A DNA stretch of 64,000 nt from Herbaspirillum sp. Sphag64 (lineage in GTDB: Bacteria > Pseudomonadota > Gammaproteobacteria > Burkholderiales > Burkholderiaceae_D), in assembly GCF_014192645.1 (NCBI RefSeq), contig NZ_JACHYE010000010.1, positions 1 through 64,000 on the forward strand, written 5' to 3'. Each line of letters starts with the position of its first letter. Position 1 is the stretch's first letter. Of the stretch, positions 36,530 to 46,992 are shown in pieces. A program made the translations under genes and the position numbers. Under the pieces are notes generated by a model. The model ran no database searches. It was not told the origin of the DNA and saw only the letters and a list, made by a program, of their open reading frames with translations.

Positions 36530-38011
36530 ATGCCCGATACGCTTACCAGTCAGCCGCTGCTGCGCACCCAGCATTTTATTGCAGGCAGTTGGCGTGATGC
36601 CAGCGATGGCGCATCTTTCACCGTTATCAATCCTGCCGATGGCTTAAGCATCGCCGCCGTCAGCGATGGCAACGCCAGCGATGCCGCAGCAGCAGTTGAT
36701 GCTGCAGCGGCCGCCTTGCCCGCCTGGCAGGCCCGGCCTGCGCGCGAACGGGCTAGTCTGCTCAAACGCTGGCACGCGTTAATCATGGCCCACATTGATG
36801 AACTCGCCTTGCTGATCTCGACCGAACAGGGCAAGCCACTGGCCGAAGCGCGTGGCGAGGTGGGCTATGGCGCCTCCTATGTGGAATGGTTTGCCGAAGA
36901 AGCTGTGCGCACCTATGGCGACATCATTCCCGAGCAGGTGCCGGGCAAGCACATGAGTGCTGTTTATGAAGGCGTCGGCGTAGTTGCCGCCATCACACCG
37001 TGGAATTTTCCACTGGCGATGATTGCACGCAAGATCGCACCGGCACTGGCCGCCGGTTGTACGGTTGTGGCCAAGCCAGCCGAAGATACACCGCTCACCG
37101 CATTAGCATTGGCGTATCTGGGCGAACAGGCAGGATTTCCGGCAGGGGTACTCAATCTTGTGAGCGCCTCGCGGGACAATACGCCGCGTGTGGTGGATGT
37201 CTGGCTGACCGATTCCCGGGTACGCAAAATCACCTTCACTGGCTCCACACCGGTCGGCAAGCATCTGGCGCGCGGCTCGGCTGACACCCTCAAGAAGCTG
37301 TCGCTGGAGCTGGGTGGCAATGCGCCTTTTATCGTATTTGACGATGCTGATCTCGACGCCGCCGTTGAGGGGCTGATGAAAGCCAAGTTTCGCAACGGGG
37401 GGCAGACCTGCGTGTCGCCTAACCGGGTATATGTGCAAGAGACCATTTACGAACGCTTTGCGGCCAAGCTGGTTGCGCGCGTAGCAGCCTTGAAGCTCGG
37501 CCCCGCACAAGCCGACGGCGTGCAGATCGGCCCCATGATCAATGCCCGTGCCGTAGAAAAAATCAGCCGCCATGTTGACGATGCAATCAGCAAGGGTGCC
37601 AAGCTCTTGTTGGGTGGTGAGCGCGTGCGTACTGCGCTGGCAGACGGGCCTTTTTACTATGCACCCACCATTCTGGGCGATGCCCATCGCGACATGCAGC
37701 TCTTTGCCGAAGAAACCTTTGGCCCGGTCGTACCGCTGTTTCGCTTTGGCACTGAAGAACAGGCGATCCAGATGGCTAACGATACCCCGTTCGGTCTCGC
37801 TGCTTACTTCTACGCGAATACACCAGCACGTATCTGGCGTGTCTCGCGTGCCTTGCAGACCGGTATTGTCGGCATCAACGAAGGTGCACTCGCCAGTGAA
37901 GCGGCCCCCTTTGGGGGTGTCAAGGAATCCGGCTATGGCCGTGAAGGTTCCCGTCACGGCCTCGAAGACTATATGCACATCAAGTATCTGTGTCAGGGCG
38001 GACTGGCCTGA
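36530..38011 (+). CDS. gabD: Succinate-semialdehyde dehydrogenase-like
   Basis: 493 residues. Contains AAITPWNFPLAMIARKIAPA, FTGSTPVGKHLA, the general base in LELGGNAPFI and the catalytic Cys in FRNGGQTCVSPNRV. The ending FGGVKESGYGREGSRHGLEDY, length and overall pattern match the GabD group, oxidising succinate semialdehyde (or a close relative) to succinate with NAD(P). Ribosome site AGGAAACGCT. It sits in an operon with the tartrate/D-malate dehydrogenase and the cupin. Confidence 0.9.
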   Translation: MPDTLTSQPLLRTQHFIAGSWRDASDGASFTVINPADGLSIAAVSDGNASDAAAAVDAAAAALPAWQARPARERASLLKRWHALIMAHIDELALLISTEQGKPLAEARGEVGYGASYVEWFAEEAVRTYGDIIPEQVPGKHMSAVYEGVGVVAAITPWNFPLAMIARKIAPALAAGCTVVAKPAEDTPLTALALAYLGEQAGFPAGVLNLVSASRDNTPRVVDVWLTDSRVRKITFTGSTPVGKHLARGSADTLKKLSLELGGNAPFIVFDDADLDAAVEGLMKAKFRNGGQTCVSPNRVYVQETIYERFAAKLVARVAALKLGPAQADGVQIGPMINARAVEKISRHVDDAISKGAKLLLGGERVRTALADGPFYYAPTILGDAHRDMQLFAEETFGPVVPLFRFGTEEQAIQMANDTPFGLAAYFYANTPARIWRVSRALQTGIVGINEGALASEAAPFGGVKESGYGREGSRHGLEDYMHIKYLCQGGLA

Positions 38012-38051
38012 GCCTTGGTTTGAGCTGCGACCTGACAATGAACCCTTAACC

Positions 38052-38450
38052 ATGACAGACAAAATCAACATGACTCAAGCGACCGTATTACACTTTGCCG
38101 AGATCAAGCCGACGATCACCACCCGTCAACCCGACCCTGAAATGCGCATCGAAGGCGCACCTGAGCGGGAAACACAAAGCCGCTTTCTGGCGCCTGCCTT
38201 TGGCCTCAGTTCAGGCACCTGGAGTGCAGGCGTTGGCGCCTACCGGATCGCCATGCCAGACTCCAAGCACGAGTTTTTTCATATTCTCACAGGCAAGGTC
38301 GCGATCAGCTGCGATGAGACCGGTGCCGTAAAGCACTTCGGGCCAGGTGATACCGGCATCATTCAACCCGGTTTCAAAGGTATATTCCGAATTGTTGAAG
38401 ATGCCAGCAAACTGTATGTGGTGACAGACCGCAATATGGAAGCCGACTAA
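38052..38450 (+). CDS. Small cupin (DUF861-type)
   Basis: 132 residues, one cupin barrel: AYRIAMPDSKHEFFHILTGK, then DTGIIQPGFKGIFRIVEDAS. The family includes EutQ-like proteins and small cupins placed beside amine and ureide catabolic genes; the biochemical role is usually unknown. The start at 38052 is 40 bases past gabD with a weak ribosome site; a second Met lies six codons on. Last gene of the Lrp-linked operon. Confidence 0.8.
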   Translation: MTDKINMTQATVLHFAEIKPTITTRQPDPEMRIEGAPERETQSRFLAPAFGLSSGTWSAGVGAYRIAMPDSKHEFFHILTGKVAISCDETGAVKHFGPGDTGIIQPGFKGIFRIVEDASKLYVVTDRNMEAD

Positions 38451-38649
38451 TCGTTGCCTGCCACCTGGTCCGGCAAGAGGTAGGCGGGGTTGTTATTGAT
38501 TCAGCATGGTGTTTGCCGATGTGCGCAGCGCCATGTTGGACCACCAAAATTGATCGAAATTGGATCTATGCGCGGCATCTCTGTGTCGATAAAGTAAGGT
38601 ATATACCGGGTGCTACATGACCCTTTTACTTTTATCAGGAGTCAGTCAG

Positions 38650-39294
38650 ATGTACGTGCCAGCCCATTTCAATGAATCCCGCCCCGAGGTGTTGCAGGAG
38701 TTCATCAAGACCTATCCGTTTGGCATGCTGGTCACTAACGGTCAAAGTGGTCTGGATGCCAATCACATTCCTTTCGAGTTGCTCGAGGGGGGGGAACTGG
38801 GCAAGCTCACGGCGCATGTGGCACGTGCCAATCCAGTCTGGCAGGACGTCAAGAATGGCGATGAAGTACTGGTGGTGTTCCGTGCCGCTGACGCGTATAT
38901 CTCACCGACCTGGTATCCCAGCAAGCACGAGACCCACAAACAGGTGCCGACCTGGAACTACATGGTCACGCATGCCTACGGCAAGATATCGATTCATGAC
39001 GATGAGCGCTATGTCCGCGGCGTGGTCGCCCGCCTCACACGCACGCATGAGGCGGCCATGCCCAAGCCTTGGAAGATCGGCGACAGTCCGGCTGATTACA
39101 TCGACACTTTGCTCAAGGCTATCGTCGGTATCGAGATTGATATCACCCGTCTGGTCGGCAAGAACAAGCTGAGCCAGAACAAGGAATTGCGTGACGTGCG
39201 TAGTGTCGGTGAGATACTCACTGCACGCGGTTCCACGATTCTTGGCGAGGCAGCTTTGCGTGCTGCCGATGACAAGGAAAACAGTCAGTCCTGA
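38650..39294 (+). CDS. FMN-binding protein, PaiB family
   Basis: 214 residues. The PaiB signatures are visible: MYVPAHFNESRPEVLQEFI at the start, then DANHIPFELLEGG, YISPTWYPSKHETHKQVPTW and NYMVTHAYG. These are split-barrel FMN-binding proteins annotated as negative regulators of protease and sporulation genes in Bacillus; in Proteobacteria their role is unclear. The start at 38650 has AGGAG nine bases upstream. It stands alone and ends at a strong terminator. Confidence 0.9.
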   Translation: MYVPAHFNESRPEVLQEFIKTYPFGMLVTNGQSGLDANHIPFELLEGGELGKLTAHVARANPVWQDVKNGDEVLVVFRAADAYISPTWYPSKHETHKQVPTWNYMVTHAYGKISIHDDERYVRGVVARLTRTHEAAMPKPWKIGDSPADYIDTLLKAIVGIEIDITRLVGKNKLSQNKELRDVRSVGEILTARGSTILGEAALRAADDKENSQS

Positions 39295-39316
39295 CAGCAT
39301 ATCCCACCCGATGAAC

Positions 39317-39344
39317 AAACGGCCCGTCATCACGGGCCGTTTTG
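39317..39344 (+). terminator. Intrinsic terminator after the PaiB-like gene
   Basis: AAACGGCCCGT and ACGGGCCGTTT form a perfect 11-bp stem with loop CATC, leading into TTTT. It closes the PaiB-like gene. The roughly 190 bases that follow, up to the pump promoter, hold no supported gene. Confidence 0.88.
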
Positions 39345-39532
39345 CATTGGACCAAACCGACTGTTGACGGCTTGGCATCTTCCCTCATCGCTTCCTCAAT
39401 CTCCTGATCTTGCTCCTGCTATTGCTGGTTGTTCTTCCGTTTGCCTGTCTTCTGGTCACAGCCTGTTTCTTTACATGGCTGTACAAATTGGTCGTTTTTC
39501 CCCGGCATTTTTTGATACCGACATGAATTTGG

Positions 39533-39577
39533 TTGACAGCGATCTTTTTTCTATTAATATACCGTACCGTACAGTAT
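39533..39577 (+). promoter_or_regulatory. Pump promoter with overlapping TetR-type operator
   Basis: TTGACA (39533-39538), a 16-base spacer and TAATAT (39555-39560) form a near-consensus promoter. Directly after it lies ATACCGTACCGTACAGTAT (39559-39577), an imperfect palindrome covering the expected start site. Its last 13 bases, TACCGTACAGTAT, recur at 46202-46214 near the TetR genes. Confidence 0.75.
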
Positions 39578-39625
39578 TAATATAAATTGTCGCGTCATCC
39601 TTCCGGGTCAATAAAGGAGTTGTTC

Positions 39626-40846
39626 ATGTCGTCACCGAAAAAAATCATCATTGCCATGGCAACTGCGGCTGCCGTTGCTTCGTTGCTGGGAGCCTGCAGC
39701 AAGCCTGCTGGAATGGGGCCGCCACCGGCACAGGGCACGCCCGTCGTGAGTGTGCTGACCTTGCAGGAGCAAAGCGTGGCGTTGACCAGCGAATTGCCAG
39801 CCCGCGTGAATGCGGTCTTGTCTGCCGATGTGCGCCCACAAATCACTGGTCTGGTCCGTTCCCGCAACTTTGTTGAGGGTAGTGATGTCAAGGCTGGCAG
39901 CCTGCTCTACGAAATTGATCCCGCGACTTATCGTGCTACTTACAACAACGCCAAGGCCACGCTGGATAAGGCGGTGGCGAGCTTGCATACGGCACGCCTG
40001 AAAGCGGAGCGCTATCAGGAACTGGTCAAGATTCAGGCCGTTAGCGTGCAGGACAATGACGATATCCAGGCCACCTTGCAGCAAGATGTGGCTGATGTCG
40101 AAGCCGCACAGGCCTCATTGGATTCAGCCAAGATCAACCTCGATTTCACCCGCATCACCGCACCAATCAGTGGTCGTATCGGGAAATCTTCGGTAACCCC
40201 CGGAGCATTGGTGACAGCCGATCAGACCACCGCGCTGGCCAATGTCCAGCAACTGGACCCGATCTATGTCGATCTGACCCAGTCCAGCAATGTCTTGTTG
40301 CGCCTGCAGCGTGAGCTGGAGGAGGGCAAGTTGAGCAGCAAGTCGCATGGTGGCGCCACCGTCAGTCTGGTGTTTGATGACGGTAGCCGCTACCCGGTGA
40401 TCGGTATTTTGCAATTCTCGGATGTCACGGTGGATCAGAATACCGGCACCGTCAATCTGCGCGCCAAGTTCGACAACCCCAAGCATCAGTTATTGCCCGG
40501 TATGTTTGTGCGTGCCGTCGTTGAAGAAGGTACCAAGGAGCATGCATTGCTGGTGCCGCAGCCTGCGGTCAGTCGCGATGGTGCCGGCAAGCCTGTGGCC
40601 TATGTCGTCAATGCGAATAACAAGGTTGAGCAACGCCACCTGGTGACTGATCGTGCCATTGGCGATCAGTGGCTTGTCAGTAGTGGTTTGCAGGCGGGCG
40701 ACCGCGTGGTGGTCGAAGGCCTCCAGAAAATCCGTCCGGGTGTAGAGGTCAAGACGCTGCCCTATACATCTGTTAGTAGCACTGGTACCGGCTCACTCGC
40801 GTCTACCGACGCAAGTGCTGGTGACTCCGCGAAAAAAGTGCCTTAA
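39626..40846 (+). CDS. RND efflux periplasmic adaptor, MexA/AcrA-like
   Basis: 406-residue lipoprotein linking inner-membrane pump and outer-membrane channel. Signal with lipobox SLLGACSK, then a Pro/Gly-rich stretch. The lipoyl/barrel halves (ADVRPQITGLVRSRNFVEGS and ITAPISGRIGKSSVTPGALV) flank an alpha-hairpin coiled coil of about residues 95-165. The start at 39626 has AAAGGAG at the right distance. First gene of the adaptor-pump-channel operon; controlled by the promoter/operator at 39533. Confidence 0.93.
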   Translation: MSSPKKIIIAMATAAAVASLLGACSKPAGMGPPPAQGTPVVSVLTLQEQSVALTSELPARVNAVLSADVRPQITGLVRSRNFVEGSDVKAGSLLYEIDPATYRATYNNAKATLDKAVASLHTARLKAERYQELVKIQAVSVQDNDDIQATLQQDVADVEAAQASLDSAKINLDFTRITAPISGRIGKSSVTPGALVTADQTTALANVQQLDPIYVDLTQSSNVLLRLQRELEEGKLSSKSHGGATVSLVFDDGSRYPVIGILQFSDVTVDQNTGTVNLRAKFDNPKHQLLPGMFVRAVVEEGTKEHALLVPQPAVSRDGAGKPVAYVVNANNKVEQRHLVTDRAIGDQWLVSSGLQAGDRVVVEGLQKIRPGVEVKTLPYTSVSSTGTGSLASTDASAGDSAKKVP

Positions 40847-40865
40847 TTTTTGACGGAGAAAACTC

Positions 40866-43800
40866 ATGGCCCGCTTTTTTATTGATCGTCCCATCTTTGC
40901 ATGGGTGATCGCCATTATCGTGATGCTGGCAGGTATCGTCGCGATTAAAACGTTGCCGATTGCGCAATATCCGACCATTGCACAACCGACGATTGCCATT
41001 TCGGCCAACTATCCTGGCGCTTCCGCCAAGACGCTGGAAGATACCGTGACCCAGATCATCGAACAAAAGATGAAGGGTCTGGACCGGCTTAGCTATATGT
41101 CCTCGACCAGCGATTCGTCGGGCGCGGTCACCATTACGCTGACCTTCGAGAACGGCACCGATCCGGATACCGCGCAGGTACAGGTGCAAAACAAGCTGTC
41201 TCTGGCGACACCTTTGTTGCCGCAGGAAGTACAGAATCAGGGGGTACAGGTCACCAAGTCATCAAACAACTTCCTGGTTGTGGTTGCCTTTGTTTCTACT
41301 GATGGCAGCATGAGCGATGCAGATCTCTCCGACTATGTGGGCGGGAATATCCAGGACCAGCTTAGCCGCGTGAGCGGTGTCGGTGATACGACGCTGTTTG
41401 GTGCGCAGTATTCGATGCGGATCTGGCTGGATCCGAACAAACTGACCAAGTACAAGTTCACGCCGCTGGATATTTCTACTGCCGTGAGCGCACAAAATGC
41501 ACAGATTTCAGCTGGTCAGCTGGGTGCTTTGCCAGCCGCACCGAATCAGCAGATCAATGCCACCATTACTGCGCAGACCCGTTTACGGACAGCTGAACAG
41601 TTTGGCGATATCGTGCTGCGTACACAAACCGATGGCTCTACCGTCAAGCTCAAGGATGTCGCGCGTATCGAGCTGGGTAGTGAGTCCTATAACTCATTGT
41701 CGCGCTATAACGGCAAACCGGCTGCTGGTCTGGCGATCAAGCTGGCCACCGGTGCCAATGCGCTCGATACGGTCAAGGCAATCAATGCCAAGCTCGATGA
41801 GTTGAGCAAGTTTTATCCACAGGGAATGAAGGCAGAAGTGCCGTATGACACCACACCATTTGTACGGTTGTCGATCGAGGACGTGATCAAGACCCTGGTC
41901 GAGGCAGTGGTACTGGTGTTTCTGGTCATGTATCTGTTCCTGCAAAACTTCCGCGCAACGCTGATCCCGACTATTGCAGTGCCGGTCGTGTTGCTGGGTA
42001 CGTTTGGTGTGTTGTATGCCTTCGGCTATTCGATGAATACGCTCACCATGTTTGCGATGGTGCTCGCCATTGGCCTACTGGTGGATGACGCCATTGTGGT
42101 GGTGGAAAACGTCGAGCGGGTCATGAGTGAGGAGGGCTTGTCACCGGTCGAAGCTACCCGCAAGTCGATGGGGCAGATTACCGGAGCGCTGGTGGGCGTT
42201 GCGCTGGTGCTCGCGGCGGTATTTGTACCGATGGCATTCTTCGGCGGTTCTGTCGGCGTGATCTATCGTCAGTTCTCGATCACCATCGTCTCGGCCATGG
42301 CTCTGTCGGTGCTCACGGCAATGATTCTGACGCCCGCACTGTGCGCCACTTTGCTCAAGCCGGTATCCAAGGATCACCAGATCCGCACAGGATTTTTCGG
42401 CTGGTTTAACCGCAATTTTGATCGCGGCAATGTTGGCTATCAGGGCGCCGTTGGTCATATTCTCGGGCGCAGCAAGCGTTATATGCTGATCTACGCCGTG
42501 CTGGCGGCGCTGGTGGTGATGGTCTACATGAAAATTCCTGGTGGCTTCCTGCCGGATGAAGATCAAGGGATTGTCTATGCCATGGTGCAGCTGCCACCAG
42601 GTGCGACGCAAAACCGCACACTGAAGGTACTGGAGCAGGTAGAGAATCATTTTTTGGTCGATCAGAAGGATGCCGTTTCTTCTATCTTTACGGTGAGTGG
42701 ATTCAGCTTTGCGGGTAATGGCCAGAACATGGGGATTGCCTTCGTCAAACTACGTCCATGGGATGAACGCAAGACGCCCGAGCTGCAATCGACTGGTGTG
42801 ATCGCCAAGGCTGGTCAGGCATTTGCCAAGATCCGTGACGCCAATGTGTTTGCCTTTGCGCCACCGGCGGTGTCGGAACTGGGGAACGCCAGCGGCTTTG
42901 ATATGGAGTTGGTCGACAACGCTAATCTGGGTCACGATGCCTTGATGAAAGCGCGTAATCAGCTGCTGGGCCTGGCCATGAAAGAGCCCGGACTGGTTGC
43001 CGTGCGGCCCAATGGACAGGACGACTCGCCACAGTTCCAGCTCGATATTGATCAGGCCAAAGCGACCGCGTTGGGCTTGTCGTTGAGTGATATCAATCAG
43101 ACGTTTTCGATTGCCTGGGGTAGCTCCTACGTCAATGACTTCATCGACAAGGGCCGCGTCAAGAAGGTCTATCTGCAGGCGGATGCCCCATTCCGCATGT
43201 TGCCCAGCGATATCGACAAATGGTACGTGAGCAACAGTGCTGGAACCATGGTCCCGTTCTCGACGTTCGCCAAGGCCTACTGGACCAGTGGTTCACCGCG
43301 TCTGGAGCGCTATAACGGATTACCGTCGGTCGAAATTCTGGGCATGGACATGCCCGGCAAGTCGTCCAGTGGTGAAGCACTGGCGACCATGGAGCGACTC
43401 GCTGCGACCCTGCCACCGGGCATTGGCTATGAGTGGACCGGTATTTCAAAGCAGGAAAAGCAGGCCGGTTCCCAAGCGATGATGCTCTATGCCGTGTCGA
43501 TCCTGATTGTCTTCCTCTGTCTGGCGGCACTCTATGAAAGCTGGAGCATTCCCGTTTCGGTATTGCTGGTGGTGCCATTGGGTGTACTGGGAACGCTGGC
43601 TGGAGCCGTGCTGACCTGGAAGATGAATGACGTCTATTTCCAGGTTGGCTTGCTGACCACGGTGGGGTTGTCGGCCAAGAACGCGATCCTGATCATCGAG
43701 TTTGCCAAGGAGTTATATGCCCACGGTAAATCAGCAAGCGAAGCAGCAATTGAAGCGGCCCGTTTGCGTTTGCGGCCGATTCTGATGACGTCGCTGGCCT

Positions 43801-44006
43801 TTACGCTGGGCGTATTACCGATGGTGATTGGTACAGGTGCCGGTTCCGGTGCACAGCATGCACTGGGCACGGCAGTCATTGGCGGGATGATTTCTGCCAC
43901 CGTGCTGGCGATCTTTTTTGTGCCGCTGTTTTTCGTGGTGGTCATGCGTTTGACCGCGCGACCACGTCAGGCAGCCATCGCGCATCCATCTATCGAGGGC
44001 GAATAA
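40866..44006 (+). CDS. RND multidrug efflux transporter, MexB/AcrB-like
   Basis: 1046-residue proton-driven inner-membrane pump of the HAE1 family. It starts [18 protein letters not shown]. The proton-relay aspartates are in [18 protein letters not shown] (about residue 405) and the matching Lys in [15 protein letters not shown] (about 940). Twelve membrane helices and two large periplasmic loops are expected and the length fits exactly. It exports hydrophobic toxicants and antibiotics; the substrate range cannot be read from sequence. It lies 19 bases after the adaptor. Confidence 0.96.
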   Translation: MARFFIDRPIFAWVIAIIVMLAGIVAIKTLPIAQYPTIAQPTIAISANYPGASAKTLEDTVTQIIEQKMKGLDRLSYMSSTSDSSGAVTITLTFENGTDPDTAQVQVQNKLSLATPLLPQEVQNQGVQVTKSSNNFLVVVAFVSTDGSMSDADLSDYVGGNIQDQLSRVSGVGDTTLFGAQYSMRIWLDPNKLTKYKFTPLDISTAVSAQNAQISAGQLGALPAAPNQQINATITAQTRLRTAEQFGDIVLRTQTDGSTVKLKDVARIELGSESYNSLSRYNGKPAAGLAIKLATGANALDTVKAINAKLDELSKFYPQGMKAEVPYDTTPFVRLSIEDVIKTLVEAVVLVFLVMYLFLQNFRATLIPTIAVPVVLLGTFGVLYAFGYSMNTLTMFAMVLAIGLLVDDAIVVVENVERVMSEEGLSPVEATRKSMGQITGALVGVALVLAAVFVPMAFFGGSVGVIYRQFSITIVSAMALSVLTAMILTPALCATLLKPVSKDHQIRTGFFGWFNRNFDRGNVGYQGAVGHILGRSKRYMLIYAVLAALVVMVYMKIPGGFLPDEDQGIVYAMVQLPPGATQNRTLKVLEQVENHFLVDQKDAVSSIFTVSGFSFAGNGQNMGIAFVKLRPWDERKTPELQSTGVIAKAGQAFAKIRDANVFAFAPPAVSELGNASGFDMELVDNANLGHDALMKARNQLLGLAMKEPGLVAVRPNGQDDSPQFQLDIDQAKATALGLSLSDINQTFSIAWGSSYVNDFIDKGRVKKVYLQADAPFRMLPSDIDKWYVSNSAGTMVPFSTFAKAYWTSGSPRLERYNGLPSVEILGMDMPGKSSSGEALATMERLAATLPPGIGYEWTGISKQEKQAGSQAMMLYAVSILIVFLCLAALYESWSIPVSVLLVVPLGVLGTLAGAVLTWKMNDVYFQVGLLTTVGLSAKNAILIIEFAKELYAHGKSASEAAIEAARLRLRPILMTSLAFTLGVLPMVIGTGAGSGAQHALGTAVIGGMISATVLAIFFVPLFFVVVMRLTARPRQAAIAHPSIEGE

Positions 44007-44007
44007 T

Positions 44008-45429
44008 ATGAACACATTACGCATACGGATCATGGCGCTTGCCATCGTGGCGACATTGGGCGGTTGCACGCTCATGCCGGAATATGAAAGGCCGGCAGCG
44101 CCGGTGCCAACCAGCTATCCCGATGCTGGTACGCGATCGCAGCCGGGGCAGGCACTGGCTGACATTAGCTGGCGTACCTTCTTCAACGATGAGCATCTGC
44201 GGCAGGTAATTGCCATGGCGCTGGAGAATAATCGCGATCTACGCGTGGCGATTCTGAATATCGAAAAGTCGCGCGCGCAGTATCGGATTCAGGAGTCCTC
44301 GCTGTTTCCGACGATCAAGGCCAGTACCAGTGAATCAGCCTCGCGCACGCCTGCCGATCTGTCATCGACCGGGAAGGCACTTACTTCTCGTCAATACAGC
44401 GCAACGGTGGGATTCAGCAGCTATGAACTGGATGTCTTTGGCCGTGTACGCAGTCTGACCGCAGAGGCGCAGCAAACCTTTCTGTCGACGGTGGAGGCAC
44501 GTCGTAGTACCCATATCAGCCTGGTTGCCGAAGTCGCCAATGATTATCTGACCTTAGCCTCCGACCGCGCTTTGCTAAAACTGGCACAGGAGACGCTGAG
44601 CAGCCAGAATGCTACCTATGCACGTACTGAACGCAACTATCAGTTGGGCAACGCATCGCTGCTGACGCTGCGGCAGACGCAGCAAAGTGTGGAGAGCGCC
44701 AAGGTCGATGTTGAGAAATACACCAGCCAGGTGGCGCAGGATATCAATGCCCTGAATCTGGCGGTGGGTGCCAATGTACCGGAAGCACTGCTGCCGCAAG
44801 CATTACCTGCAGCGCTTGGTGTACCGATGGACCTGCCAGAAGGTCTGCCGTCGGATCTGCTGCTCAAACGTCCTGATGTGCTGGAGGCTGAATACACGCT
44901 CAAGGCTGCCAATGCTGATATCGGTGCTGCACGTGCAGCGTTTTTCCCCAGCATCAGTCTGACCGCTTCAGGAGGTGCGGGTAGCAGTCAGTTGAGCCGC
45001 CTGTTCAATGCCGGGCAGGGTAGCTGGAGTTTCACACCGCAGATTTCCCTGCCACTATTCGATGGCGGCTACAACGCTGCAAATCTGAAAGTTTCCAAAC
45101 TCACCCGTGACATCGACGTCGCGCAATACGAGAAAACGGTACAAACCGCCTTCCGTGAGGTCGCCGACGCGCTGGCACAGCGCAGCACACTGGGACGGCA
45201 GCTGCAAGCACAACAGGCACTGGTGGACGCATCCGCACAAAGTCTGGCGCTGACCGAGGCGCGCTTCAAGCACGGTATCGACAGCTATCTGGATGTGCTG
45301 ACATCGCAACGTTCACTGTATGCGGCGCAGCAGTCGCTGATCAGCACGCAGTTGTCGCGTATTTCCAATCAGGTCACCTTGTACAAGGTACTTGGTGGCG
45401 GTTGGGAAGAGCCTGATTCTGCCAAGTGA
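44008..45429 (+). CDS. Outer-membrane efflux channel lipoprotein, OprM-like
   Basis: 473-residue TolC-type channel of the NodT/OprM lipoprotein group. Lipobox [15 protein letters not shown], then two repeated outer-membrane-efflux domains, including [46 protein letters not shown] and [16 protein letters not shown]. Its ATG begins one base after the pump stop, with GAGGG inside the end of the pump gene, so translation is coupled. Completes the tripartite pump. Confidence 0.95.
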   Translation: MNTLRIRIMALAIVATLGGCTLMPEYERPAAPVPTSYPDAGTRSQPGQALADISWRTFFNDEHLRQVIAMALENNRDLRVAILNIEKSRAQYRIQESSLFPTIKASTSESASRTPADLSSTGKALTSRQYSATVGFSSYELDVFGRVRSLTAEAQQTFLSTVEARRSTHISLVAEVANDYLTLASDRALLKLAQETLSSQNATYARTERNYQLGNASLLTLRQTQQSVESAKVDVEKYTSQVAQDINALNLAVGANVPEALLPQALPAALGVPMDLPEGLPSDLLLKRPDVLEAEYTLKAANADIGAARAAFFPSISLTASGGAGSSQLSRLFNAGQGSWSFTPQISLPLFDGGYNAANLKVSKLTRDIDVAQYEKTVQTAFREVADALAQRSTLGRQLQAQQALVDASAQSLALTEARFKHGIDSYLDVLTSQRSLYAAQQSLISTQLSRISNQVTLYKVLGGGWEEPDSAK

Positions 45430-45512
45430 ACGGTCATCAACGGATGGTGAGCCCTGCGGTGTGTCTGCATATCTGGACATGCCTGCAGGGCTAAGTACTG
45501 GTTGGATTTGAC

Positions 45513-46133
45513 TTACTTTGCTTCAGTCTTGGTGGCACCATACGCCGCAAAGAACGTGTTCAAGGCACGGCTGACAGCAAGTTTGATCTGGGCTTTGGAC
45601 AGTGATTTTTCGACGCCGAGCAAGAGGGGATGAATCGTCTCGCACTCCAGCAATGCACACAGTTGAATGGCGACGAGCTGCGGATCGGCCTTCCTTAATT
45701 TACCCGATGCCATTTGCTTTTCGAAGATGCCTGCCAGTCGCAGCATGCCTTGCTTTGGCCCTAATTCATAGAAGCGTTGGCCAATGTCGGTGCGACCAGA
45801 TTCTGCAATGATGGCGCGACGCGCCTGCATAGAGCTTGGCGAACAAAGATACTCAAAGGCTTTCTCTCCAAAGGTCTGCAAGGTCTTTTGCAGATCGTCG
45901 ACTTCTTTATTCAGGGCAACGAAGGCAGGCTCAAACTGGCTGTTCGCTTCTTCATGGACAACCGCCACAAACAATTCTTCCTTGGAGCTGAAATAACCGT
46001 ATAGCGTGCCTTTGGAACCGCCGACACGACGCGCAATTTCGGTCATCGACGCCCCATCGAAGCCTGATTCCAGAAAGACCTCGGACGCAGCCGCAAGGAT
46101 TGCTTCGCGCTTGGCTTCTGTCTTGACGCGCAT
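45513..46133 (-). CDS. TetR-family repressor, probably of the efflux pump
   Basis: 206 residues. N-terminal helix-turn-helix (KREAILAAASEVFLESGFDG, then MTEIARRVGGSKGTLYGYFS) and a helical ligand-binding half ending in a TetR_C-like region. It faces the pump operon convergently. It has its own promoter on the minus strand (TTGACA at 46194-46189, AATACT at 46171-46166), with the shared operator upstream of its -35. Known pump loci usually carry one such repressor; here a second TetR gene is divergent from it, so which protein binds the shared operator is open. Confidence 0.9.
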   Translation of the reverse strand: MRVKTEAKREAILAAASEVFLESGFDGASMTEIARRVGGSKGTLYGYFSSKEELFVAVVHEEANSQFEPAFVALNKEVDDLQKTLQTFGEKAFEYLCSPSSMQARRAIIAESGRTDIGQRFYELGPKQGMLRLAGIFEKQMASGKLRKADPQLVAIQLCALLECETIHPLLLGVEKSLSKAQIKLAVSRALNTFFAAYGATKTEAK

Positions 46134-46165
46134 GGTTATGTCTCCTTATTTGTACGAAGGCGCTG

Positions 46166-46214
46166 AGTATTGCTTGACTTGCTTATGTTGTCAATTAATA
46201 ATACCGTACAGTAT
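46166..46214. promoter_or_regulatory. Divergent TetR promoters with shared operator
   Basis: Minus-strand promoter: TTGACA (46194-46189), 17 bases, AATACT (46171-46166). Plus-strand promoter: TTGACT (46174-46179), 16 bases, TAATAA (46196-46201). The palindrome-like ATACCGTACAGTAT at 46201-46214 follows the plus-strand -10 just as in the pump promoter. The two promoters overlap, so occupancy of one should affect the other. Confidence 0.68.
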
Positions 46215-46314
46215 GGTTTGATTAAAGCTGGTATCCAATATCGTTGTGCTGACAATATAAGTAATCAGAGGTAGTTACGATGACAGCCGTTGACGCCATA
46301 GTTAAGGAGCGGCA

Positions 46315-46992
46315 ATGAATTTACGGTCTGAGCGCACGCGCGCGACCCTGCTTGATGCAGCCCTGAATGCGTTTGCCCAGCGTGGAATAAGAGCCACCAC
46401 GCTGGAAGATATTGCGCTGGCCGCCAAAGTCACCCGGGGAGCCGTGTACTGGCACTTTGCAGACAAACTGGCGATCGTGAGGGAAGTATTCAATGACATG
46501 GTGTGGCCATTTGATGTGGGTAGCGATATCGAATTGTTCCGACGCTCCGGTAATCCATTACACACGCTACGCGATGTGCTTTGGTTGCGGCTGAAAAATT
46601 GCCTCGATGATACCGCACAGCGCAACATGATCGAATTGCTGATCAAGAGTCGTGGCGCGCCTGATCTGCCAGACGATGTAAGTCAAAGGTTGGAGCAGCT
46701 AACAACACAATCAATACAGAGTCTGACGGCGGTACTCAATATTAGTTATATGCGCCACGGACTGCGGCGGGGATTAACTCCCGTTGATGTTGCAACAGGT
46801 ATTCATGCAACCGGGCTAGGCGTATTGGCTGAAAACACCAGCCAACTTGTACGGAAGCTTTCACCTACGTTTTTTCTCCCTTTGGAACTTGTGCTCTTGG
46901 GTGCCAGTGCAGACCCACGCAAGGAGCGAACCTTGTTCCCGATGCGCGTTGCTGGTCAGCTCAATCTGAAGCAAAAGGAGTTGTCGAGATGA
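46315..46992 (+). CDS. TetR-family regulator, AcrR/TtgR-like
   Basis: 225 residues. The helix-turn-helix is of the AcrR type (RSERTRATLLDAALNAFAQRG, with TLEDIALAAKVTRGAVYWHF), followed by a longer ligand domain. It is divergent from the TetR gene at 45513 and followed, with ATGA overlap, by a 37-residue membrane peptide and then mlaA. AcrR/TtgR-type proteins usually repress RND pumps, so it is a rival candidate for control of the pump at 39.6 kb. Confidence 0.9.
   Translation: MNLRSERTRATLLDAALNAFAQRGIRATTLEDIALAAKVTRGAVYWHFADKLAIVREVFNDMVWPFDVGSDIELFRRSGNPLHTLRDVLWLRLKNCLDDTAQRNMIELLIKSRGAPDLPDDVSQRLEQLTTQSIQSLTAVLNISYMRHGLRRGLTPVDVATGIHATGLGVLAENTSQLVRKLSPTFFLPLELVLLGASADPRKERTLFPMRVAGQLNLKQKELSR

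Noticed and set aside
37103-38071. 322-codon open frame antisense to gabD
   Set aside because: It is opposite a clear aldehyde dehydrogenase and has no protein-like features.
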